Below, in pieces: positions 35,858 to 46,842 of a stretch of 64,000 bases of DNA (position 1 is its first letter; every line of letters begins with the position of its first letter). Position numbers and translations under genes: made by a program. This DNA is from Aquatica leii (Eukaryota > Arthropoda > Insecta > Coleoptera > Lampyridae), in NCBI GenBank assembly GCA_035610365.1, contig CM069432.1, positions 222,478,532 to 222,542,531 on the forward strand, in the 5' to 3' direction. The notes below the pieces were generated by a model that had not been told where the DNA came from, did no database searches, and saw nothing but the letters and a program-made list of their open reading frames with translations.

Positions 35858-35888
35858 AAGTGTCCAATTACTTTTTTGAGGCAGTGTA
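35858..35888 (-). repeat. Candidate Tc1-type terminal repeat
   Basis: The complement reads TA then CACTGCCTCAAAAAAGTAAT followed by TGGACACTT. A CAGTGCCTC-like start next to TA is typical of Tc1 elements. It would be the 3' end of the element whose transposase remnant lies at 33842-34944. The 5' side near 33778-33792 has only a partial match (gtcaattaaaagtaattg). Confidence 0.4.
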
Positions 35889-36017
35889 CCTAATATGTAT
35901 ATGTGCATAGCTTTAGGTTTCAAAACAAAATAAGCTTTGACATAAATAAGAGCCTAAACTAAATGATTAAATGAATTGAAATTTCATACTATTATTCAAT
36001 TGTTAGTAAATTTATAG

Positions 36018-36116
36018 TACGCACGGATAATCGGAACTCGGAAAATCAAAGTTGAACATGAGCACGAATAATCCGCAGCCCGGTTAAACCGCACCCGGAT
36101 AATCGAGGTTCTACTG
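36018..36116 (-). repeat. pogo/Tigger-type terminal fragment
   Basis: The complement begins CAGTAGAACCTCGATTATCC and is preceded by TA (36117-36118). It continues with repeated GATTATCCG-like strings (aatccgcagcccgg, ggataatcggaactcgg). CAGTxxAACCTCxATTATCC is the hallmark end of pogo-like elements. Only about 100 bp is recognisable and there is no transposase. Probably the end of a non-autonomous copy. Confidence 0.55.
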
Positions 36117-36118
36117 TA

Positions 36119-37944
36119 ATACACTTCTCAACTTTATTCTATAATATATTTTTAAATGAGTTATCAGTCAAAATTTACAAAACTGCTATGCTAAAGTAGC
36201 AAATTTATAAGTCAGGTAAGTACTAGTTATTCTTCATTTTTTTTGTTTTAAAATTTTTTCTTATAATTCTTTTAGTTTTCTTTGTTACATGTCTACAATT
36301 TTTAAATTTATTTTTCCTGCATTGTTATTTTTTTTTCTATTTATTTTCAGTACCTTGCTTTAGCTTTCTTTATATTTGGGTTTAACGTTATTGCCTCTAT
36401 AACTATATCGTTTGTATTGTTTATCGTATTTGATTTTTATTTTTCCCTTAAAAATTATTTGTTAAAAAAACTTTTTATATTCTGATGCATCTTATTTTAG
36501 TTTCTCAGTAACATATTTTTAATTATTTTTTCATCGATTGCCATAAAATTCGGACTTGAATGTGTTTGCAAAACTGTCGTAGCATCCGTTTTCTACAATT
36601 TTATGCTTGTCCCACTAATGCAGCAATCAATAGTTTTTCTTGGAAATAATATGTCACAATTTTTTTTTCATTCTATAATGTTTAAAACTTGAAATTATTC
36701 TTACTAATATCAACGCTACCTACTCTGCGATGTACAAATTTAACTTACCTTTTCACCACGATATGTAGATATCGTATCTACTACAAACCTTCAATTTGTT
36801 TAAATACTAAAAACTTTAACTGATTTCAACTACATAATCTTGGAGTTTTTGGAAGTTTCGATTATCGGTTAAAACGCCAAGCAATTCTAAATGATTATTT
36901 GAGATTGACTTAATCAAGTAGTACCACTTAAGCACAAGGTTGAGATTGGACTGTAAGTACGGGCATTATATATTCTTCATTTACTTTTGGTTTTTTCTGT
37001 ATTTTTGCATTGAAGTTTTATATAACTATTTTATAAGTAATGTTTTCGTTATTTTGTTTAATTTTTTTTTAATTTTTTTTTGAAAGTATGAGTCGATATT
37101 GGTGCATAATACTGTATTAATTTTATTTTGTATTATGACAAGAATTGCATGTTTATCGTAACCACCCTCTTTTATTTGCTGATTAGGTAAGTATAAACAA
37201 TAAAATCACTTGTACTTGTTTTTAAATTTGTTTGTAATTATTATAGATGATTAAAAACAAACCAAAATAATTTTTTAGTTTTAGTTTTAAAATATAAGAA
37301 GATGCAAGTTGAAGTAGTTGCAGTTGCTTAAATTATTGTTGTAATTTTGATTTTATTCCAATTAATTAATGCAATGTAAGTTACATATATTCAGAATTAT
37401 TTAAAATACAAATTAGTGCTTTTCCATGTTTATAATTGCAAATTGTGTTTACATGTAGATATATTATTGTAACAATTTCAAAACGTTCTATAACGTTCAA
37501 CGCGTAACCAGTAAAACTGAATTTTTGTGTTGTATGCGTACCTATACCATTTAACCGATTGCAATGAAACTTTAAGAGGTTGTTCTGCGTACAAAAGTAA
37601 AGGTTATTATGTATGTCCACGGATAACTTTTGTTTATCTAAAACTGATACGTTGATCACTTATTTATTTAAACAGTCTTCTGAATACTTCCGACTTCAAA
37701 AAACTGACCTTTGCTTCTTTTGAACCGTTTTTATATATTTCTGTTATCGGTCTCGAGAATTTTCTACATCCTTTGGTAAACGCTTTCGAATTTGACAATA
37801 GCTTTAAGAACGTTTCAATACCAAGTGAGTTAATAATGAATTTTTATTTGTGATCACAATTTTTTCTACTGTCTAATCAATTATGCTACCCAAACCAAAA
37901 ACCCTATCTACCGCTTAAGCAAAAAGAAAAAAACATCACGTACC
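36119..37944. other. AT-rich DNA, no supported gene
   Basis: No gene recognised. The minus-strand sequence around 37540-37600 (aaagtttcattgcaatcggttaaatgg) resembles non-coding sequence often found in Helitron-related repeats, but this is only an impression. Confidence 0.35.
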
Positions 37945-38661
37945 TTTAGAAACCAACGAACAACGAGAACTAAGACTAGAATCCATTTGAGTAGATATCG
38001 TTTAGACCCGTTTGTCTAAAACTCAATTTTAGCGAGAAGAAAGACATATGTTAGTCAATCGCTAACAGAGGACTGAGACGATTAGAAATAGCTGCGCAAG
38101 TTCGATCTGCAAACTTGCAAAACTTTTCTTATTTAATTTATTTTGGAAGCTGTACCATTATAAAAAAAGTATTGTACTGGTAATTGCATCATCTGGAATT
38201 GCGACCAAGCATGTCGCCGCACGTGTTAATATTAGAAATTGACGGGTCTATCATTCTTCTCTAAAACATCAGTCCACCACAACTTTGCAACGGTACTAGA
38301 CTTTCGCTGAAAAATGTAATAAACAATATCATTAAACTTACAGTTTGGAAACAAGGAAAATTTAAAGAAAATGTACTGTTGCACGCATTTTAATAGACCC
38401 GGCAGATATGCTATTAGACTTCAAGCGCTTACAGTTTCCGGTACGATTAGCGTTCGCAATGACAATCATCAAAGCGCAAAGGCAATCACTACAAGCAGAA
38501 AAATCAGAAAACAGCCTGACTTATTTGTATATGCACCATACAAAGAAACCAATTCTATTTTATTCCATAACCACTTCAATAAACAGATTGTATATGCACC
38601 ATACAGAATAACCAATTTTATTTTATTCCATAAGCACTTCAATAAAAAGATTAAAACCTAA
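37945..38661 (+). pseudogene. Helitron RepHel helicase C-terminus, degenerate
   Basis: Pieces in shifted frames follow the order of the Helitron Pif1-like helicase. The first is an Arg/Glu-rich segment LETNEQRELRLESI (37948-37989), normally found N-terminal. Then comes IVLVIASSGIATKHVAARVN (38173-38232), matching the SSGIAATLL block. Next is LCNGTRLSLKNVINNIIK (38286 onward), then MLLDFKRLQFPVRLAFAMTI and IKAQRQSL (38408-38490), where the family has KAQGQSL. The tail is DLFVYAPYKETNSILFH. The glutamine-glycine of KxQGQ is changed to QR. The tail block is duplicated in tandem. The replication initiator (HUH) and most helicase motifs are missing; no CTRR end was identified. Confidence 0.7.
38526..38651 (+). 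repeat. 63-bp tandem duplication in the Helitron relic
   Basis: Two copies, about 38526-38588 and 38589-38651, each starting gtatatgcaccataca and continuing through attttattccataa and cacttcaataaa. They differ at several positions, so the duplication is not recent. Confidence 0.7.
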
Positions 38662-40551
38662 ACAATTCTTTTTTGCATTGCATTGAAACGCCAATCCTAA
38701 TTTGTAGTATTGTGTTTTTATTTATTTTTTTTATTAAAGTGATATAAAAAAACGTTTAATAATTATGTAACAATACGATGAAAGATACACATTTTGGCGT
38801 ATTTAACATTTTTACCCACGTTTTGTGGGTAGTAAAATGGTAAAAAATTTAATAAAGAAAAACAAAATATTTATTTAAAAAAAATAGTTTTAATAACTTA
38901 ACAATAAATTAAAAAATGTATGCTAAATATTTGTTTTTGCATCTTATGTTTAATTGTTCAATAAGTTTTATTATTATAAACTTTTAATACGCTAAATATA
39001 TTTATTTTGAGATTTAAACTCTAATTATTCTATCTTTTGCAGGTATAGCATCTTTCAAATAACATTAATTTATGAATATAAACATAAAATTTTTCAGTGC
39101 ATTAAACTTGAAAAGTAATTATAAGTAAGTAGTGACACAAAAACATGTAATTTATCAAATTCAAAGTTTTTAAATAAATTAATTTAAGCGTAAATTGAAC
39201 TTTTTTTCTGTCTAAAAAATAATGTAAGTGCGATAATTCATCATTTCAGATTTTAGAATAATAGAAGATAAACCGAGCACGTAATTATTAATGATTCAAT
39301 TGTAAATATAAGAACCGTTTAATTGCTTTAGGCAACAAAAAATTTCTAATTCTTTTCTTAATCCATAAAAATACATGTTTTTAAACTATGTAAAACTATA
39401 AAAAATCAAAATTTGCAAATATTTTAACACATTCATTACATAAACAAAATATTATCTTATCTAAGAAATGTGTTCTGTATGAGAAAATATTTCTGTATAT
39501 TGCTTTTTATACTCGGTGGTAATATAGTTTTTTATTATTTACAGTATCATTTCTTTGTGATATTGCAATTTACAGTAAATAAAATTTATACCTGTGGCAA
39601 TGTAATAAAAAACTTTTTTGTTGTTTTTATAAGTTTGTTTACTTTTCTAAACATTGTATTTATACTTAAGATCAAACAATTTTTATTTTATAAATAACAG
39701 TTAAATGTAAATTTGACTAACTATTGTATATAATATAGTGTTATCATACATAATAAACATTCAATGGAAATGTTTTACATGCCACAATTTAAATTATAGT
39801 TATCCACACTTCAATAACTAATCTTTATATTATCTTTAGCAACAAAAATAAAATTAATATTTCTTTTTCTGTGTCATTCTTAAGTTACACATTTTTAGTA
39901 TTAGTGTCAATGCCAAAGTCTAAACAAATCACAGATTTATAACTTTTTAACTGAAAACATTTATGATTATACTTTGTCTGTTAGCGCTGATAACATCAAT
40001 AAAGCGCGATAATGTTTTGAACGTTCTTAGACATGTTGCTAAACGCAAAATAAAGCGTTAAAACGTGCAAAAAAAAATTTTTTTTTGAAGAAACCTCAAG
40101 ATATCTTCAATATAATCCTGTTAGTGGAAAACGCAACAAAATCAACTTACCGCTATTGACAATAAATTTATGCTGTTGTGGTTTTTTCCGTTTGTAAAAA
40201 AATATGCGACAGGTAGTATTATAAACTTAAGTCTATTCTTTTTAAATTGCAAATTTAAAAAATGCATAATATTATGTTTATTTTGACTCTGGATCAGCTG
40301 GAAAAATTTATTATCTATGCATTATTTTTATGTATTTATTACTATTTCAGTTTCAGATAATGATTTCTTATGATCATATTAATTGTAGTATCTTCTAAAA
40401 CTATGTACACTTTTATGTTTAATATATCGTGGTGCGGGCAATACAAACAAACTTTATTGTTGCTTAAACATAGAATAGTTGTGAATTCTGTCGCTGTATG
40501 TCTAAATCTGATGCGTTTGAAACATTTAAATTCTTAGTTTTTGTGGTTGGT
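38662..40551. other. AT-rich DNA, no supported gene
   Basis: No coding or RNA feature recognised. An open frame at 39470-39697 is hydrophobic and low in complexity (Phe/Tyr/Ile from AT-rich codons) and is considered chance. Confidence 0.4.
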
Positions 40552-40655
40552 AAGTTGGTAAATTAGTAGTTTTTCTTATATATTTAGAAAACTATGCGGT
40601 TTAGCGCAAAAAGTGCTATACAAAAGTAATCTACATTAAATTTTAAACAACAATA
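40552..40655 (+). repeat. Left terminal inverted repeat
   Basis: Matches the complement of 43480-43579 with substitutions and small gaps. Shared blocks include aagttggtaaatta, tatttagaaaa, cggtttagcg and atacaaaa. Confidence 0.6.
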
Positions 40656-41439
40656 GTTATGAGCATAATCTTGCTAAAGTAAACTAGAGTTACGGAAGGT
40701 GTAAAAGTAGAAATTTTTCGTATTTTTTAGATTTTTTGGAGAAATTAAATTATAACTACTATGTAAACAAAAATAACCTTTATTAAAAAGTAATATTGTA
40801 CAAATCGTATTGTAGCTTAAAAGAGGTTAAGAGGCACCACAAAAGGTTATAATCGTAAAAACGCTAGGAGTAAAAACCGGTTTAGTGCAAGCGCGGCTGC
40901 CAGTTTAAAATAAGAGGTCTGTCAACCACCTGCATCCTGCACCTGCTGCTTGCCCCTTCTCATCACACACTCTCTCATCTACAAATGACAAAGCATAACA
41001 ATGGTGACTTTTGATCAGTTTTGTACGCTAAAGCTCGTGAAATAATAACAGCAATACCTTATGACAGCCCGCTGAAGTCACTCTTTATTCGACTAGGAAG
41101 TTTTTACTTGTTAATATCTTTTTTATTCAGCGATTAGATTTATCATAGCAAAAAGTGGCTTAGAGGAATTGTAAAGTACTGTCTATGCCAAAGACAGTGT
41201 TCAACAAACGATGAACGGGAACGGGAAAGTTTATTTTAGGGTTACTCGTGTTTTCCTAAACGGAGAAGCAATCATTATTGTATTTTTACAAACTACTAAA
41301 GCTCTTATTAGTGTCGATAAAAGCTTAATTTTGTTAATTCTACTTTTAAGCGTGGTAATGCATCTTCTAAAGAGTAGTCAGCTGCAGTAAAAAGCTGTGT
41401 ATAAATTCTAAAAAAACCACTTACAATACAATCAAAACG

Positions 41440-42893
41440 TACACAAAAATTGTGGAGTCACTTCATAGAAATAGTTGAGCTTATTCGAATGTTTATTAGA
41501 GCCGAGAGGAGTGGAGACGTTTTCCTTCACCGTCACTGTGTCCATCAAATGCTCTTCATTTTCCATGCGCCTGGTCACTTAAACTACGGTAAATCTGCAC
41601 ATGTTTACCTACAAGAATCGCAGAAATTTCTCAACTCAATGAGCCCAGAAAAGCATTTGTTTATTAATTGTGGTTATTTCACCATACGACGTACTGAAAA
41701 GCATTGGCCTGTAGTCTGGAGTGTCAAAACCGTTTAACTGATTTGGATGAGATCCTTGAGTAGCATTGGTGGATTGAACGAAGACAGAGGAATAATAACG
41801 ACAACTATTGCAACTTGGATTAACTTTATGCCAGCTTGTTCTTGAGTGTGTAAAGCAAGAGAAGAATGCCTTGTAGTAAATAAAAACGTGAATTGTGATA
41901 AAGCGTTTAAAGTTAGAACACTAGCCTTACAAAAGATTGAGAACAAAAGATTCAATGAGATACACTTGAAAAAAAGTTAGCTGTTAAGTCTTTAGCTTCT
42001 ATAACCTAGTCTATAACAATTAACAAAACTGTATGTGTAAACTCTAACACTCTCTTACATCAGATAGTGTGCACAGTAAGGAATGATAAGATACTTGAAT
42101 AAATATTTCAATTTGAATTATGTCCTTATCCTACATCCTTCTTTGACAAACCTGACTTGATGATGAAGTGAAGCAAATTTTCAATAATTACTGTTTTGGT
42201 TCCAGATTAAAATAAATCCTCAATCACACCAGTAGCCTTCTTCATCGTGTAGTTTGGAAGCGCCCAGTTACCTTCAGACAGATTTGCGAGCAATACAAAG
42301 TACATAATTACTCATTATGGGCCAGCAAATGTTGTTTTTTATGGATACCAGCAAGGAAACACAGAAGATGAAGAACAGTAACGTAGATCACGTACTACCA
42401 CAACATTGAAGTAAAAGTAAAAGACTCAATCAATGTAAATATCAATCAAAATGAATTTTTAGCTAACGCAAAAAAAAACAAATTGAGCATTATTAAACAG
42501 TTTATTAAGCATTGGGTGACGCTGACTTATTAATAGTTTTAACAGCGGCTGATAAAACTAAGAAAGGAGTTGAAGTTTGTGTAATTGGTGATGTCGCGGA
42601 CTTACTAATCTTGACTGTTCACGCACCATCAAAAAACAAATTGTAAATAGTAGTACCAAAGAAAAGCAGTCAGCAGAAAACAATGTACAACAGTACGTTT
42701 TGCAGCTCCCCAGGATTTACTTTTTCTCATAGTGTGTGTTTGCAAAGACAGATGTGTGGGTAACTGCAAGTGCAGAAAAAATGGTCTAAACTGCTCAAAC
42801 ATATGCAGCAATTACTTAAAATGTGATAACAGGGACTCGAACATTATAGACAAAAATCTAGAAGAGGAGGGTGCTATGTTTGAAGAGGACTAA
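41440..42893 (+). pseudogene. Decayed gene with PIN/XPG-like motif and CXC cysteine cluster
   Basis: This belongs to an uncharacterised, highly repeated insect protein family that I recognise by motif. The order is: LIRMFIRAERSGDVFLHRHC with VHQMLFIFHAPGHLNYGKSA (41474-41605); TIRRTEKHWPVVWS (41681-41722); a frameshifted GGLNEDRGI and ATWINFMPACS; QICEQYKVHNY and NVVFYGYQQG (about 42278-42360); then DADLLIVLTAAD and VCVIGDVADLLILTVHA (42523-42630), resembling the GEDTDLLVLL motif of a PIN/XPG-like nuclease fold. Last is CKCRKNGLNCSNICSNYLKC (42750-42810), a CXC-type cluster, and an acidic end at TAA 42891-42893. Where relatives have GED this copy has GDV, so a likely acidic residue is lost. 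Several stops and frameshifts make it a pseudogene. Confidence 0.55.
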
Positions 42894-43479
42894 GTACTGA
42901 TAAATACTTTACATTAATTTAAGTTTGCATTTAACATTCTATATGTTTATTGAACACAGTTTATGAATTTCAAACATTTTATTAAAACATGGTTGCAATA
43001 TACAGCCAAATATGCCTATTTCTTTAAAAAACCTCCAAACGCGGCAGTTTTAAAAATATTATGATTAAAAATGATAAACTTTTATGTGGTAATTATTATA
43101 CCAATAATATTTTTTTTATTTTAAAATTATCTATGTTGGAAAGATATTTATACTTAATGCGGCGTTGTCCAGAGAAAATTCAGATTAGGTTCAAAAATTT
43201 GACAGTCTCTCTGAATTCCAAAAACGTTAGTCTGTTTAAAAGGAATTCACATCAATAAAAATTTAAAAAAACAGATATTTATTTATTAAATAAAAATTAA
43301 TTTACTTATATTGATACTTAAAGACTTATTAACAGCAAATACAACGATAAAAGCAAAGATAGGTTAGAAAAAATGTACCGGCGTATGTTTGTAAGACGGA
43401 CAATCTTTTGACATATACGGACTACAGCGCTACAGTTCACGAGATCCTGAAAGACGTCTACAGAACCATTTTTGTTTGC

Positions 43480-43579
43480 AATTTAATTTAGATTATTTTT
43501 GTATGGCGGTTATTACGCTAAACCGGATAATTTTCTAAATATTTAGAAAAAACTTTTAAAATTATTAATTTACCAACTT
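43480..43579 (-). repeat. Right terminal inverted repeat
   Basis: Complement of 40552-40655. It ends attaatttaccaactt at 43579; the bases beyond (ctctgttttcc) do not match the complement of the left flank. Confidence 0.6.
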
Positions 43580-46167
43580 CTCTGTTTTCCGAATATATTG
43601 CAAATAGTCTATTATGTCGGTCACCGTCTTTTGCAAATACCAATCCATGTAAAATTCGTATTTTATTTTCGTATGCGGTGTTTTTTTACTGCATTTTGTG
43701 CCAATTGTTTCTTTTTACAGAAATATATAATTTTTGGGTACGGTTTTGCTCACTTTGTTACCTTGACCGTTCAAAGTTGTTACTTTAGTTAATTACTTAA
43801 TTGTTTTTGTTTTACATGTATTTGTTACTACTTAGTTTGTCTTACATGTACTTTTTTGCAACTGTTAATTTTTAATCGTAATTTACGTTTATCAATCTTG
43901 GTTGCAAACTCTTACAATGTAGGTTTCTATTTAATTTAACTTAAACTTAATTTACTTTTACTGTGTCTATTTTGTAAATTTTGTGCCAATTGCAGTTGGC
44001 AACTTTACGTTTAGTTTTATAACTGTCGTTTCTTGTTAGATGACTTTGTTATTTTCATTACGTTAGTAAAAGGAATACGTTGTAATATTATTGCTAAACA
44101 AAAACTCAACACCCCAATTTTTATGAAAAATTAGTTGAGAAAATGAGTATAATTCTTTAAATTATGTTTAGTGACATCTAATGTTGCATAGCATTATTCA
44201 AAAACTTTATATATTGGCGTTTAATTTTGCTAAGCTCTTGAATTTGAAACGGACAGCGCTATCTTATCATCGGGCAAAGCCGCTTTGTCCCTACCTCGTT
44301 CACTGACTATAATATATTTAGATAATGGTAATACTAAATAAAACATGTCGTTTCTATGCTACAAATTGAAATTAGTTTATCTTTTTCGATCATTGGCATT
44401 TGTTAAGTTTAAACTTCACATATGCAATTACTAAAAGAAAAATTTAAACCGTTATGACAAGTAACTATTTGTTACCTCTTCTTGAAACATATTTTATTTT
44501 AGGTTAGTTTTACTGAACTATTCTTGCTACATAATCTAACAGCTGTTTTCAAAATCGCAATATTTTATTTTATCGGTATCACTTATTTTGCGCGTGCGAA
44601 ACATACGTTTTAAAACTCTTAAACCTTACGTTGCTTAGCGATGAGTAACTTCAATGTCTGTCATAGTATTAATGACAATGTATAATTTTCTGAAATTTTC
44701 TTGATTCCTTTGCAATTCTCAGCTATGCGTTGAATCGTTAAATCTATTTGACATTGTAAACATACGGGTTTTGACGTTTTTTTAAGCACCGACTTGTGGG
44801 TTTGACCTTTGTGACTAATTCTTAAGCGAGTTAAAATGACGGTTTAACTATATGTAGTTATTAAAACTAGGGTGGCAAAATGAAAACTAAAAATCTACAT
44901 AACATTAATTGTTCAAATTTAATTATTATATTAGAACGAATATGCGACAGGTGGAAAAGTCGTTTAAAAAATATTGAAATTTAGTTAAAATTGAAAAAAA
45001 ACGAGATTTTAGTAATTTTTTTAAAAAAGAATGTAATTTTACAAAAAGCTACATTAAAAATAATGTACGTTATTCTCGTTGAAAGTATCATAGCATAATT
45101 CACACACATTAAAGTTCGTTATACTATGCCTTACTTTCGGCCCTTGTTACGTAAGGTACTATTCTTTCAACAAAATTTATACTATTATTCTATAATGTTT
45201 TTAATTTTTGTTTTGATTAATAACGGTACTATTATAAGGTAACTAGAAGCAAAATTTGTTCAATTTAGTTCTCATCACAGTATTGTGAGGCGCTATCTTC
45301 GAAGCAGTCCATATTTTAAATTCTTTCTCGTAAGTAACCGTAACATAACCAATTTAGAAAGCGTTATATTATGTTATAACCGTTTTAATTTTGCTAATAC
45401 TAATAATATTAAACACCTGAATTTTTACTTAAATAATATAAATTTTAACAAACAGAACTGATTTTACTGTTTTCGTTTTTTAACTACTAAATATTTTTGT
45501 TAATATTGGAAAGTTTTAATAAATGCTTTACTTAATAAATGCGTTAAAGTATTTTTTTCTGGATGCAGCATTTACCACAAAATAAACACATACAATATAT
45601 TTTTAAATCTGTAGACTGGCTAAAATAATTACGTCTACAATTAAACTAAAAAATAGTTGAATTTTTATTTTGCCGTCTAATAAAAGAAGTATGAGTACGA
45701 TTTGGAAAATTTTACATTTTTATTTGAGGAAAGTTACTAATAATTTTGTTATTGAGTTTTTAGAATTTCGATTGTTTTCCAAAACGTAAAATTAACATTT
45801 ATTTATAAGGTTTAATACCAACAAAATGACAAATGTTAAAGACTGACTAACGCAATTATATTTATGACTAAGAATGTGATTTTTATAGAAATAATGTTGT
45901 TGTTTATTTTTAAATTAATTTTTTTTCCATTTATGGCAAGACAGTGCAATAAATGGAAAAATTTTAATTGCTCTATAAATTCCGATGTAATATAGCAAAC
46001 TTCTTCTGTAATTCTTATTAAAAAGTTTTTAATATCTTAAGATTAACCTTTGGTTTTAAATAACTATTAAAAAAATAATTTAATTGAGTTATTTTCATGA
46101 ATTTGTTACGTATAAAAGTTAATTTTAATTATACCGCATTTTAAGTTCATTTTTTGGAAAATTTCAG
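43580..46167. other. AT-rich DNA, no supported gene
   Basis: About 2.6 kb without a recognisable gene. A GC-richer island near 44248-44305 (ggacagcgctatcttatcat, then cgggcaaagccgctttgtcc) contains gggcaaagc and gctttgtccc, which can pair as a short hairpin. I cannot assign it. Confidence 0.4.
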
Positions 46168-46292
46168 AAATTGCGCAAGTTCCTTTTGTTGATAAGCAGG
46201 TTCGAAAAGAAATTTTGGATGACGAGTTTTGGAGAAAGAACGTTGACGCGAGTACAACTGGAGTAGTATCCCGACACTTGAGATTTAATTAG
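46168..46292 (+). pseudogene. Possible exon interrupted by the palindromic element
   Basis: A splice-acceptor-like tttggaaaatttcag (46153-46167) precedes an open frame reading IAQVPFVDKQVRKEILDDEF and then WRKNVDASTTG, which has codon use unlike the AT-rich flanks. The palindromic element begins at 46262, inside this frame; the frame then runs to a TAG at 46290. Across the element, after the second AACTGG (56839-56844), a frame in register continues for about a dozen codons (starting SLNFNIGAIN) up to the piggyBac site. This could be a host exon or part of a retroelement gene; I recognise no domain. Confidence 0.35.
46256..46261. repeat. 6-bp target-site duplication (AACTGG), left
   Basis: aactgg directly precedes the palindromic element start agtagtatcc; an identical aactgg follows its end at 56839-56844. 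Confidence 0.65.
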
Positions 46293-46324
46293 GTCAATTA
46301 ATTTAATCGGATCAATTAATCAAA

Positions 46325-46450
46325 TAAAATTGATCGATCTAATTTCGCGAATTTTTTTCGCTGTTTGATCTAATTTCGCGCATTAATTTCGTGTTTAATT
46401 TCGCGAATTAATTTGCGGGTTGATCTAGTTTCGCGAATTAGTTCGCGGTT
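46325..46450. repeat. Cluster of TTCGCGAA-type motifs near the element end
   Basis: Within 130 bp the string taatttcgcga/taatttcgcgc or gtttcgcgaatta occurs about five times, each containing the self-complementary core ttcgcgaa or a one-base variant. They are interspersed with gatcaa/gatcta strings. The cluster begins about 80 bp inside the terminus, the place where transposase or replication-protein binding sites often lie. The right arm has the mirror cluster at about 56650-56775. Confidence 0.6.
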
Positions 46451-46455
46451 ATTTT

Positions 46456-46562
46456 CATCGAACGTATCCAGCCGATTAGGACCTTGTTCTTTGAATCACC
46501 GCGAATTAAATCGCGATCTGCATCGATCATCGAACGTATCCAGCCGATTAGGACCTTGTTCT
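46456..46562. repeat. 35-bp direct repeat pair
   Basis: Two exact copies starting catcgaacgtatccagccga and ending ggaccttgttct lie at 46456-46490 and 46528-46562, 72 bp apart. Mirror copies exist in the right arm near 56540-56645. They sit between the TTCGCGAA cluster and the tRNA-like box. Confidence 0.75.
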
Positions 46563-46592
46563 CTGACGTCAGCAGATTTTTTACCACTAAAA

Positions 46593-46660
46593 CTTGCACG
46601 GGATTCGAACCCGAGCTGCCCGTTTGAAAAAGCATACATTATGTACACTCGACCAGCAAG
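46593..46660 (-). repeat. tRNA-like sequence in the left arm
   Basis: On the minus strand, cttgctggtcgagtgtacat starts a 68-nt tRNA-like unit. It has an A-box-like TGGTCGAGTGT, a perfect B box in gggttcgaatcccg that forms a T-arm, and a closing GCAAG that pairs with the opening CTTGC. The anticodon region is abnormal, so it is not a standard tRNA gene. It looks like a polymerase III promoter of SINE type captured by the element. Confidence 0.5.
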
Positions 46661-46842
46661 GCATGTTGAAAATTACCTTTAAAAGGATATTTATACCTGC
46701 TCGTTTTAGGGTGCATTTTTATGTGTACCAGTTTGTATAATAACGGCTTAATCGTTTTAGATTTAAATCGTATAGATAGATATTTTAATTATTGGTATTA
46801 ATATCAGTATTTATTTTTATTTAACATTAGGTGCAGATTATA

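Larger units (their letters stand above)
40552..43579 (+). mobile_element. Inverted-repeat element carrying a PIN/XPG-like plus CXC gene
   Basis: An inverted repeat of about 100 bp brackets 3.0 kb. Left 40552-40655 begins aagttggtaaatta and contains cggtttagcg and atacaaaagtaatct. The complement of right 43480-43579 begins aagttggtaaatta and contains cggtttagcg and atacaaaaataatct. Similarity stops sharply at both outer ends. A decayed gene of a dispersed insect family lies inside. No target-site duplication is evident at the edges. I infer a DNA-transposon-like unit but cannot name the superfamily. Confidence 0.5.

Noticed and set aside
37381-37659. 92-codon minus-strand frame
   Set aside because: It contains repeat-like non-coding sequence (cattgcaatcggttaa) and no domain; not supported as a gene.
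46438-46635. Minus-strand frame over the 35-bp direct repeats (and its mirror at 56466-56663), and the opposite-strand frame at 46413-46682
   Set aside because: The repeated peptide NKVLIGWIRSM is simply the translated direct repeat; no evidence of a protein.
46593-46660. Genuine tRNA gene
   Set aside because: B box and acceptor-like pairing are good, but there is no normal anticodon arm and the acceptor stem is only five pairs.
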